Part shown: in pieces, positions 1 through 12,700 of the stretch | How positions within the stretch are numbered: the stretch's first letter is position 1 | How the letters are laid out: each line of letters opens with the position of its first letter | Assembly: GCF_008831285.2 (NCBI RefSeq) | Contig: NC_045151.1 | Span: forward strand, 1,545,544 to 1,609,543 | From: Nymphaea colorata | Lineage: Eukaryota > Streptophyta > Magnoliopsida > Nymphaeales > Nymphaeaceae | Reading direction: 5' to 3' | Length of the DNA stretch: 64,000 nucleotides | The notes under the pieces: generated by a model | Seen by the model: only the letters and a program-made list of their open reading frames with translations | Told to the model about the DNA's origin: nothing | Database searches by the model: none | Translations under genes and position numbers: made by a program

Positions 1-307
1 ATGTCCAACTAGCATAAGAATCCTCTAAGATCAATATTAAACATTAGAAGCACAATTAATGAAGTTTAGAAACCATAAAAAACGGAATAATTTGAATTTA
101 TATTGCAAGCTTATCGTGTATCCGTTTAACCAAGCATGCAAATTTGTAGTAAATATAGGACATTGACCGGTTCTAAACTTCCTTGGGCCCACTATTTTTA
201 GACGGGCCAGCACGCTCCACCATAACATCATACAGCTGCCGTCCATTCTACAAGAAAAATGTCCAACTAGCATAAGAATCTGCTAAGATAAATATTAAAC
301 ATCAATC
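1..307. repeat. Direct repeat flanking the DUF3119 terminal exon
   Basis: The first ~49 bases of the window (ATGTCCAACTAGCATAAGAA onward) recur almost unchanged at 259-307. The second copy lies in the last intron, 11 bases before the acceptor of the terminal exon. The first copy lies past the stop codon, exactly at the window edge. The period is 258 bp. This suggests a tandem duplication of intron end plus terminal exon, of which only one exon copy is inside the window. Confidence 0.75.
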
Positions 308-3300
308 ATTCTTTTAGACAGAGATCATCACCAAAACCAAAAATATTCTATTTAGAGTACTCTATTTAGGCTTCAATGGTAATATCTTTCTTCTTTGCAC
401 ACACAAACATGAGAGAGGGAGAAAGATGGGTCACCCAGAATACCTACTCCTATCTTATAGAGTCATGGTCACAGGTAATGTAACATAGTTTCTTTGGTGG
501 CATTGATACATTGAATGATGTTCCCAACACAAAAAAATAGAATTTGAAGGGTATCACATTATCATGATAGTAACAGCATACATGCATGCTATAATCATAT
601 GATTAAGTAATGCATATAAAAAGTATGATTTATATCGATAGTGCGTGATTGACCTATATCAAATCTACACCCAATCCTTAAAACTGTACATCTCAAATGG
701 ATGGATGGTGAAATTTCTATCCCCTGGCTACAGAAAAAGGTAGAAAGTAAATAAAGCCTAGTTACCTATATTAAATCTACGAAAGGGGTACAAAGTATAA
801 AGCCTTGTTACATATATTAAACCTACACCCAATCATTAAAAATGTGTATCTTAAATGGATGGATGGTGAAATTTCTATACCCTCGCTATAAAAAAAGGTA
901 GAAAGTAAATAGTGCCTAGTGTGACCGATCTACGTCTAATGATTGTAATTGTCCTTCTCAAATAGATGGATGGTGAGATTTCTCTCCCTCCATTCCCCTT
1001 TTATTGATTTTCCTTTCTGTCTTCTTCTGTTTTAACGATCTTGCATACTGGCCTGCAGTACACTAATAAAGGAATAAAAGAAATATCAAGTTTTTCCGGT
1101 TTGAGGATCTTGTGTGATAATGAACTGAAAACTATTTGAGCTTTCTTGGCTTACAAAATTTTTCCATGCATGGAGAAAGAAAAAAACAAAATTTTCTTTA
1201 TTCTTAAATTTTCAAGCGTGGTTATGCGACTTGTACAGCCAGTTTCGAGAACCTATACCCAGACAGTATTTAACTAAGTGCATCATGTTCAAGTGTACAG
1301 TGACACCTCTTTCTCTGTCTCTCTCTGTATATATACATATATGTATCCGCTCGGTGGCACCTAACCAGCGCAAGGGCAACATACAAAAAGAGGAGAAAAC
1401 ACATTAATTCTATTTCAGCAGGTATGCTGATGCATGGCTCTCTGAGTTAAACTTACCAAAACCTCGTTATCCCTTTAAAGAATTATTGGTAGTACAAACT
1501 ACAAAGTTCCCTTAGAATGTTCTTATCGCGATTTCTTCAGTTCATTGGGACCAGAAACTACTTGAGATTTTATGACCAGAATTATCCTCAGTGTGAAGAT
1601 TGCAGAGATGACAGAGAAAAAGGAGCTTTTCAACAGTATGAGGCATCCTTGAAAGTCTTAGGCGGGACCTAATCTTTGTTAGAGTATAGGCAATCTTTAC
1701 ATGACTTAAGAATACATAGAGGTAGACAAAAATAACAAGCCTGTCACTCCTAACGTGCAGAGATATAAAGCACAATAATACAAGTTGGAGTGGACCTACA
1801 TCCAAATCCAACAAATATGACGTCCTTTTAGTTTTAACTACCAGTTTGACCATTCTTGTGCTTAAATTGTTATTATTTTTCTCGTTTCAAACATGAGTTT
1901 ATATATAAAACTCATGATTATAAATTATCTTTTCGGCCCTTAAATAAGTTTGCCAAATCCAATAACCTAAACCTAAAGTGTCAATTTGATATTTTGAGTT
2001 TACATTATCATTTTTTTTTTATGAGAAGGTTAAGCTCCATCACCATGCCTGACAAGGACAACACCCTGGGAAAACTCCAGCAGCTCAATGGCAGGGTCAA
2101 ACTTGGATCAAGGTCTTCAACTTGATATATTTCACGTCTTGAAAGGAAAATATTTTTTATATAAACCTTTAGAATTAATTTTTTGAAATTTTTTTAACAA
2201 TAGCATGAGACATTATTTTTTATTTTCTGCAAAAGTCTGGCACTAAATTAGAATTATAGTAAAATGTGATAAAAAATATTTTTTATGAATTCTGCATGGT
2301 GGAACCAAGATAAATTTGGGAATAAGGAAATTTAGCCTAATCAGAGGTCTAAGTGATGATGGTTTCCTAAGTCAAGTACGTCTGAGATTTCTTAACTTGA
2401 GCTGACTCTGTTTTGTAGTCTTTCACATCTTTTTTCTTCCTTTCCTAAACAAGTCGGAGATGAAACCAGAATGCTCCCACACCCCAATTAAACTTTTTCC
2501 TTTTCTAAAAATTAAGTTACTTCATCCATGAAGAGCGTTCTCAAGCCTCGTTCATTAATTATGAGTAACCCACTGGGATGTGAAATGCTCCTTCTCTTCT
2601 TTCCTTCTTTTCTTCCACATTTTATTATCCCTAACTGCTGGAAGTGACAATATGAGAGTTATAAGTGACAATATGAGAGTTATAAGGCTGTTAGCATATA
2701 GTGGCGGGACCAAGCACAACTGTATTTCAGAAGACTAATAACCAGTTATAGCTAGGACAGGCAAAAGGACACTAACCATTCAGGTACAAGCAACACTTTC
2801 ATCTCCGTGGATACTATTTAGTTGAGAGCAAGACAGCTCTTTAAGACTTTAACCTTTGCCATGAGAAAAGGTGATCCTGTCCACCACCAGAGTTGAGGAA
2901 TGGTGTTGCTTGCTCCTACTTAAGCTGAAATATGGTATATCACCAATGCTGGCATAGTGAACTTTGCCTCTTATAACAAGGCCACAGTCTGATATACTAT
3001 CTAAGATTACTAGAAGATGTTAAATGTACCTGAACCTCCCCTTGGAGATGTTCCAATTCCGAAGGCTTGTTGGCCAATAGATGTTAATGAGAGTATGCCA
3101 TGTGGGTATATAAACCCCTGAAGATTTTCAAAAATCTTCAACATACGATTATTTTCGTCATATCACATGCATGGGGTGTCACACATTCAAAGTCATGATT
3201 TTAGTTCAAGAGCAAACTACAAAAACAAAAGCTAACAAGGTCGATATAATTTATCATATCTAGTTCATGTCTTTGTGGGTAGTCCAATACCAGTTTATAA

Positions 3301-6300
3301 CTTAATTCCTTATTTAGATATCATTTGCCATGAAGGTTCTCTTGTATAAGGTTTTGGATATAATTGTTGTTAGACAAAATTCTGTCATAAATTATCAGTT
3401 GAATTATTCAGTCTCATAAGCCCTACTCATGTTTTCAGTTTATTTGCTTATATAGTTTATTTAAATTGCAAAAATAATGAATTTCATTGTATTCGTTTGT
3501 GTGTGTATAAGTTACAAGTGATGGTTGCTATCGTCCAAATAAAATTTTTCATTTGTTTTTGATCTTGTTGGTTGGCAACATTAAAAGGATGTGATAACGA
3601 AAGCATGTCTCGACAAAGTGCGCCTGCTAAATTGGGGAACATTGGGATTTTGGAATCTAGATTATTTGCATACTGCAATTTGCAATTGTAAATTCTTTTA
3701 AAAATTGGCCTATATCATTTTAAACTGTTATGACCATGATCCTTCCCACAAAAAAGTAATTTATGCTTCTGTTGAGTCCTTTTATCAATAGATATCTAAT
3801 AAAAAATTGAAATTTTTGTGGCATCATGATTAGAATGCACACCTAACAGAAATGAATTTTCTTTTATTATGTTCACAACCCTATGGTTACAACATGGTAG
3901 CAAACCTCAATTCTAGATCCTAATTGAAAGTGTAGAATGTTATATGGATGCTTTCATCTACTGTGGCTGCTGATAAGGAAATGGTGATATTAGCAACATT
4001 CAATCACTATTTTTCACAGTCATGGTATCCAGATGTGTAATTATCATTTATGTTCCTCACTCTTGGAATAGAAGGATACAAGCATCCACCATGATCTCTA
4101 GCACACTAAGGGATATGAATTATTGTCTTGGAAGTATTCAGTTGGGGTTGCCAACTGCAATGTCTTCTGCTCCATTTTCTTAATGGACAGTGACATTTGG
4201 TTGTTCTCCTTTTAAATTCTCTCTTCATGTGCTACTTTAGTGAAAGCCAAAATGCAAATGAAGACACCATCTGCCCATCTACCACAAAAGCTGTTGGGAC
4301 AAGGGTATGGATTTAAGAGAGATACCGCCAATGGCGTGAAGCAAATGTCTATATTTTAAACTCACAAATGGGAGAAATTCTTTTTCACATGGTCAAATAC
4401 TTACAAAAATAACTGGGAAGAAGTGTACTTGTCCTTCTGGCTTTGTTTGCTTCTCTTTAAAGTATACCAGAATTGGAAAGTCAGGCCACCAAAGCTCCCA
4501 ATTTACAAATGTAGAATACCTGTGACAAAGATTGATTGTCAAGTTATTGGATGCATCAACTATAACGTTTGAGATACGACCGGGGGGTACATTTCCTCAT
4601 AAAGCACAAAAAGATAAAGACTTACTTCCAACGGTTTTTACCACCAACAAAAACATTCTCGCCTGATTCTTCAAGCTTATCCCCTACTTTGACCTCCTGA
4701 ATTTGATAAATTCATCAACCATTTCTTGTATGCCATCAAATAACTAGGATTTTTCCTAGCAATTTAACAGTGTGAGACATTTTTAACCATGAACCATCAT
4801 CCAAAGTTCTGTACTTAAATCACCCAAGAATTTTGAACACAATCAGAGTTGATTAATTGCATTAAATGTTATTCAGATGTTGAAAGCATCAAGATATCAC
4901 ATTGGAATTATCAAGATATATGCTATTATAATGTATAATTAAAATAAAATAACATCAAGTCACTGCAAATTGAAGGTTCTGCATTAAAGATGAAAAGATA
5001 CTTCAACCGGAAGAAGCATAGCATCATAATGCAGACCACTCTAACTAGACAGAAAGAAAAACGTGCAATTTAGGAGCACTCATGAACTGACTGACCAAAT
5101 GTGTTGTGAAAGCAATACATGATGTATTATGGTCAAATAAATCAAGCTGCCTAACAATTACGTATAGTTTAGGGTGCTCAAAAAGCTCTACACTGTATTT
5201 GCAACCTGCAGTTGTCTTCGTGAGGGTATCCATGTGTTTCCTATCATCTGCTAATTTGTCTTTATAAATTAATTTTGTTGAAAACTTATGTGGATTCAAT
5301 GCAAAACCTTTTTTCAATGATGCCTCCTCAGGTCCCAAAAGGTTCTTAAAATTTTCAAATCCTTCACCTTCAAAGTTTCAGCCAATTGATGTTATTGAAC
5401 TTACACATCATCATATGGATGATGTCACCCATAAACAAAAAAATATGCATTATTCCCTACTAGATGCCATGATATATCAAACAGAAAAGGATCATAGAAA
5501 CACTACTCCAGGTCGAGCCATTTTCTCATTCATATGGTAAGATTTTGCAGTCAGACTCCAACTGCTTGCTTCAAGCCACATAATGCTCCTTCTTAGCCTT
5601 CATACCCTCATTTGCTTTCATCACATCTTGAGGCAACATAATATAAATTTCATCCTCTAAACTATTCAGAAAACAAATTTTTTAGGACTTTTCTGCTACA
5701 AGGCTACCTTTTTTTATCATGATTATTTCTACCAAGTCCCTGACGGTGGTTGTATGTGATGAAAATGCAAAGCCAAATTCTACATTCAAACTACTAATCG
5801 TATCCTGCAACGGTAAAAAAGCCATTGTTTCTTATAGTTATCTAATTTTCTATTTCATTGTTTTAATTGTCCATGTCTACATCTGTTTTTCTACAGCAAT
5901 TAGCAGAGTTGAAAATCCAGTTTTAATTGTCAAATGAATTGAAAAATGCTGATTTTTAACATACTTGGATAGCTAGAACAAAAACCAATTTTTGTTTTAA
6001 AAATTGTACTTTCAGTCATGTATCACATGCACCACAGTTCGTCTCTTGTACCACTTCTTAAGTCTTGAACTACTCTTCCATTTCAAGTCCTATTCAATTG
6101 TGAGCTTAACCATAATCTGTTTAGGGTGTTTGAATGTGCTGCCTATCCCTTGAAAGATTATCAGGCACACCAGTTAGACTATAAATCTACTGTGTACATC
6201 TTCAGTTTATGTAGCAAATACAAAAGTCATAACTGTCTAATTGAAGCCAAAAAGATTATTATAACACCTCATGTTACATCCATTGAGCAATAATTTCCAT

Positions 6301-6827
6301 CCCTTAATGAATATTGACTAAGCAAAAGAAATCACAAACAATGGTTTTTACAGTTCCTATCATGAGATATCACATCAGGAAGGTATGGGATAGCTGATGA
6401 TATAGTTGAAGTACTTAAATAATACGTTTTACGTTTAGAATCAGCCATCCATTTTCAAAAATTTTAGAGCTATGGTTATGGAGATAAATTTTGAAGAGCT
6501 CCCTGTTTCTGTTTTTAAGAAACCAGGGTTCTGATTTTTCTGATTACTGGGTCCTGTTCCAGGATTTTCCATTTTCTGTAGAAAGCAGATTTTGTTCATT
6601 TCTTACGTGTGTCTAATTTTCAGTATATATTTCTGTCTGATTTTAGGAACCCTCTATCTCTGTGGAATTGCACAAATGTCTGAACTTGTCAGAATGCTGG
6701 GCAATTCCCATACAGCTCTGTGCAACTCAGGGTGAAGCTAAGTCACATCGGTACAGATACGATTTTGGTACGGATATATAGGTACATACTCAGTAACTTT
6801 AGAAAATGTGGGTACGGGAATATGGCA

Positions 6828-6867
<40 letters not shown>

Positions 6868-9735
6868 GTGTGTGTGTGCAAAATAGCACACAAAAAAAGC
6901 AACATCTAAATAAACAAGTAATATAAATAAAAACATTAGTTGTTAATGAACAAACTCTAAAAAACAGGATGAAAACTAATTAGAAAAACATTTATGTAAA
7001 ATTAGGTAGTTTAGAATCTTTAGGTCAGCTTCGAACTAAAAAATAACCAAGTGTGTACAAGACTACAAGTACCCACACTAAGTACGAGCATGGTGACATG
7101 GGTATCTGGACCTTACTGAAGTACCCATGTGACTTAGGGCTGAAGGGTATCCTCAACATATAGATTGAACTCTCATTATAGTAGAATCTTGGCTAGAAAT
7201 GGTTGGTGAGAAGAAGAAATTTATTAAACAAGAAACAAAACCAAGGAACAAATGAATAGGCTCTTTAACAAGCATGTTTCATAAAAGCACATGTAGATAG
7301 GTGGGCATAAAACAAATAATGTCCTCTACATTACATTCTTCAACAGAGTCTACATGGAAAAGTTACTGCATATACAGATGTTATATGACTTCCATAAGCT
7401 AACAATGACCGACTCCTTTGACCTTCATGTAAAAATTAACCGAGTTCAAAGGCATGATATGAACATTACCAAGGCCTCATTATCAAACACAAACCTCACC
7501 CTGGTTGTCTGGAAAAAAGAGCATAAAATTGAGTTAGCAAGTCAACTGGGAATCAAATTATTACATAGACTAATTTCATAAACAAAGCACTTATCCAAGT
7601 TCAACAGTGAATCGACCATGTAACCATAAAACATTACTTGCCTACCCATTTGTGCATAAAGATAAAATTTGCATATTGAATACATTCATAAATCATAAAC
7701 CTACACAGTTTTGTCCATCAATTTTATTCCTTGATTTTGTTGTAATTTTCTTTTGTTTTTTTCTTTCCTTTCTTCATATGGGCATTGCGAGAAAGTAAAA
7801 AAACATGCACACATAAAACATGCATGGACATACATGTTGACAAGTGCAGATATATATAATACACAGATAGACTAATTTCATAAACAAAGCACTCAAAGTT
7901 CCAAGTTCAACAGTGAATCGACCATGTGGCATGCAACCTTTAAAACATTACTTGTCTACCCATTTGCGCATAAAGATGAATTTTCTGCATATTGAATACA
8001 TTCATAAACCTATACAGTTTTGTCCATCAATTTATTCCTCGATTTTGTTTTAATTTTCTTTTTTTTTTCTTTCCTTTCTTCATATGGGCATTGCGAGAAA
8101 GTAAAAAACATGCACACATAAAACATGCATGGACATACATGTTCACATGTGCAGATATATATAATACACAGATATGGAAATAGATTCCAATGCCCCAATT
8201 TAGAATGCCTGCCTTGGGCCTTTCGAAAAGCAATCTTTCAACATTTGTTTCCTTTCATTACTAAATTTGTTTCTCATCATCTCCTTACTTAAAAACAAGC
8301 ACCCATGAAATGAATTGCTCAAAAAATATTGAACTTTTCACCACCAGTTCTTGTGCAATTTGAGCACTGATTTTCTACCTCTCTGCACAACACGTAATAA
8401 TGACATTGGAAATACCCAATGTGAAACATGTTCAGCACCAAGTATTCAACGACACACACACCCAATGGTTTACAAAGTCAAGAAGCACATAAGCCTATGC
8501 TGTTCTCGCATATATGTATATATGTAGAGTATGTATGTATGTATATGAAACAAACCCATTTGGATGATGCACCTGTGTCGACATGCCAGGAGATGAGTGC
8601 AGACTCAGGTCCACGCTTGATGTAAATATAACCATTTAATAAAAGCTTGCCCATTTGTGTAACACAATCACACCAACATGCCATGAAATGGGTGCAAACT
8701 CTAATGCAGGATTAGATGCAGCTTAGACAAGATATGACCGTGTCAGGTGCGGTCTATGTCACATGGCTGTAGGGTGCGGATGCGGGATGCAGCAAGTTGA
8801 AAAAAATTGGATGTGGGTGCAGCGAGAGTATATAAATAAATAAATATAAATAAATATTATATATATATATATATAGATCATTGTCACAAAAAACGTGTAC
8901 GGGTATTATACGGAGAAAAATTTCTCAGGTATAATACGGCAAAGTTGTATATCTCGAGAAAATCTTGGCAAATTTTTTAAAATTTTAAAACATTTAATAA
9001 ATGCTGAAAATTATAAAAAAATAAAAAATCATAAAAAATACAAAAAATGTGAAAAAACACGCATAATATGCGCTTTTTTCACGTTTTTTATTTTCTGGCA
9101 TTTTTTTTAAAAAAAAGATGTGTTTTTTTTTCACGTTTTATATGGCTGACTGTGTTTTGGCATATTGTACACATTTTTTTCCAATAGGACGTGTTTTCTT
9201 ATACATATATATGTGTGTGCGTGTGTGTGTGTGATCTGTTATATAAGTAATTTTATTTGTCTATATTTTTAAACTCTTTTTTATCAAGGTTACCTTAATC
9301 TCATACAAAATTCAAAGTTTTATTAAATAAAATAGGTGAGGAGAGAGAGAAGAGGAAAAAAAGAAGACGGAAAGATAGGAGAAGGAAAAAAAAAGAATGG
9401 GTGCGGTCAGCAGCACCCGATTTGGTTTGACCGAGTTGGATGTTGTGTCAGGCCGCACCTGCACCTGCACCCAAGTCGACGCGAGTGCGCCACCATATTT
9501 AGTGCAACCCCAGGGACTTAGGGTGCGGTCCATGGACCAAGCCTTGTTTTGTCCTTGTTTGGACTGGATTAAGTTTGATTGCATTCAATCATGTTTTAAT
9601 TTTAAAAAATCACAAATATGAAAAAGGTCAGTGTCCCAGTTCTTTGTATGTGCAATTGTGCATGTGATTCTGCAGTTCTGCCTCCATTCTCTAGCGACAG
9701 CACTCCAATCACCATTTTTAGCCTTGGTTTGAAAG

Positions 9736-9773
<38 letters not shown>

Positions 9774-12700
9774 GACACTGTCTCTCTCCCTCTCTGGTGA
9801 TCCCCCTTTCTACTCCCTCCCCCCTCTCTTGCAATTTTTGCTTTTCTCCCTCTCTCCTAGTTAACCCTCCCTCTCTCTCTCATAGACACAGTGTCTCTGC
9901 CTTCCTCTCTCTGTCACTTTCTCCCACTCTCTCCTAGAATCTCCCTCTTGCTTTTGTAGTCTGTGTCTCCCTCACAGTAGAGACAGAGACAAGGACACAA
10001 AACATATTTTTATGAATTATGGTTTAAATTTGAAAATTCATGAATGTGTTCTTCCATGTAATTCAGAGAGAGAGAGAGAGAGACCTAGACCTGAAATAAT
10101 AGAAGTAATCCAAGAAGACCAACTGGAGCTGCTGTTAATAGATTATCTTGATATATCAAGCCACCTGCTAGACCTGTTTCCATTATGATACCTCATCAAA
10201 AGAGCACATAGTTGCATGTGGATGGTTGATTCACGCAATATAAGATAATAAGAACCAAAAGAATAAATCCAATATTAAGAACTTTGATAAATACAGCGGC
10301 TTCTCCCTTATTTTCAAATTGTCCCTAAGACAGATATTTAGCACCAAGAATCAGAAAAACCAAAACTCCTAATAAGGAAAAATTTGTCACAGAATTGTTT
10401 TAAGAGCCAGGAAACAGCCGAAAGGAAAAATAATGGAAATACAATCAAGAACATAGATGAACTAGAAATTAAGTCAAGTTTTAGTAAATCTGGTAGGTTA
10501 GTTGATAACGTCATTCTACCATCCAGCTGTCACAATATAATTTTGTGGGGGATCTTCTAGGGTCAAGGGTAGGATAGGTCCTTAATTTTCCCAAAAGAGA
10601 TCATGCATCATTTATATTGCACCAGATCGACACAGAACTAATTTTGATGATGGTGTGACTATTCAAATTAGTAATATAATGAGCACCAAATCCAATTAAT
10701 AGACCATACTTATGATCCTCCTCACAGACCACACCATTCCATGTTCTCATGACCTCATGAAAAGGGGCCTAGAGCTAACATAATTCAACATCTCAGGAGA
10801 AAGTAACCCTTATGACCCTTGTGAAATCCGCAGAAGCACAAGAAAATGGAATTATCCTCAAGACATATCCTTGTAGGTAAAAGATTGCAAAACTAACTTT
10901 TGACATGAAATAAATTGTATTAATCCCAAAGCTAGATCACAATGTCACATAAATGACAATCTCATATTTACACCACATGATCTTAGAGAAGAACCCAAGT
11001 GCAAAAGTAATCAATTCATAACAAGGAGTTACCTGACCAACATTACATGACTTAAATTGATGGCAGAAAAAAGTGCAAGAAAGGATCTAACTGTAGATGA
11101 CTTTCTAACAGATTGGTGCTTTACAAGAGAAATGGAAAGGGTAATGGGTTTTGGTTCTAATTGTCCAGAACTACCACAAAGACAATTATGACCAATGTTA
11201 TCCATATCGTACGATACGGACGCGTATCGTACGATACGTATCGTATAGGTCAAGAAAACCTATACGATACGCTGTTTAAAGACGATACGCGTCTGTATCG
11301 TACACGTATCGCACGTATCGTGCGATACGGGGGCCGTATCATACGATACGGGTTAAAACACAAAATTTTTTATTTTTTAAAGTTTAAAGACTCCTCCCTC
11401 TCTCTCTTCTTGTATTTAAAGACTCCAAGAGACGTAGGAGGGAGAGATTTGGCACATTTTCATCAAAAATAACCAAAGATTCATCGATTTGGAAAATATT
11501 ATCGTTAAATCATGAAAGATGATAACTATATGTTTTGAACTTATAAAATTGTGATGTAATCTAAGTCCTAAGACTCTAAGTCTTAAGATGTAACTTCCAC
11601 CAAAGTTTGTTTCCCTTCTTAGACTAACAAATTAGGAATGCACAAAGACATGCATCATTTCTATAATGACATGGAAGATCGGAATGCATGCCAATGCCAT
11701 GTGAATAAGCTTAGACTAAAAAAAGAGTACCACTCATCAAGTTCATTATCAGATAGCACACGAGTATAATCTAAATTCTTACCCAACAAAACGACTGGTA
11801 TGCGATAGTCTGGATCAGGTACCACAGTGGCTTGCTTGTTGGTGGGTCTCCCAACCTATTGTTAAGAGGGCAAAATTTATAATCTAAACATGCCACATGG
11901 AATGGAATTGCAGCAGGTACCACATGAATCTGGGATCCAACCAAATGTGGCTCTTAAAACATAAAAGCTAAGTTTCATATTTTCCTACTAAGCAACTCAG
12001 TCAACACATTTAATGTTCCCAGATTTCTGTCCTACAATGAAATTACTTCGTTTTGCACATATCATAAACAATAATTCCGGCGAGTGGCTTCTTTTGAAGT
12101 GGTAAAAAGAATAAAAGTTAAAAAGTATGAATCTATAAGATAGGTAGCAGCATACTTCATTTTAGAGAAGTGCTGAATGTCCGAGCTCAAGAACTGCATT
12201 GTGAAGATTCTGGAATTTCTTTTTTGTAAATCATGTAATAAACTTCAAAGCATTAAATGCATGCAGCAGATATATTAAGACTAAGGATAAGAAAGTGTTT
12301 TAGCCATTCCACGATCCTTCCCTACTTAGGTAAGGCCAAGAAAACAACAGTTGTTAAGAGAAGAACTACGGATTTATCATTCCCATGGATGATTCATTTT
12401 CCCTGGATGACAAGAACTATGCATCGTTCTCTTGTAAGTTGCTCAAATAATCCATCCACTCAAGCAGATCCAACCTACTGAACGAACTGTTTTTTCAGGT
12501 TATACACAAACCTGTTTGAAGTGTCACCACGCCTAAGTTTTTAGATTATCACGTAGACAAGTGGATGGTGGGAAAGAAGCAAATATCAAAGAGAATACTC
12601 CATCAATATGGTACCATCTGTGCAACCACCCTGGACCTCTCGCGACACCACCTAATTCCCTTGCATGGAAAGCCTTCTCTGTAGAGAAAAGCGTCAAGTA

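Noticed and set aside
37..273. Minus-strand open frame of 78 codons at the left edge
   Set aside because: It is the wrong frame over the DUF3119 terminal exon (247-173). The correct frame, entered through the acceptor at 248-249, gives the conserved NGRQLYDVM ending.
9739..9771. Simple (TC)n and (GA)n tracts as regulatory GAGA elements
   Set aside because: They lie in introns or intergenic DNA with no promoter context; ordinary microsatellites suffice.
11161..11472. 103-codon open frame
   Set aside because: Produced by the gtatcgtacgatac repeat; the repetitive amino-acid pattern follows the DNA word.
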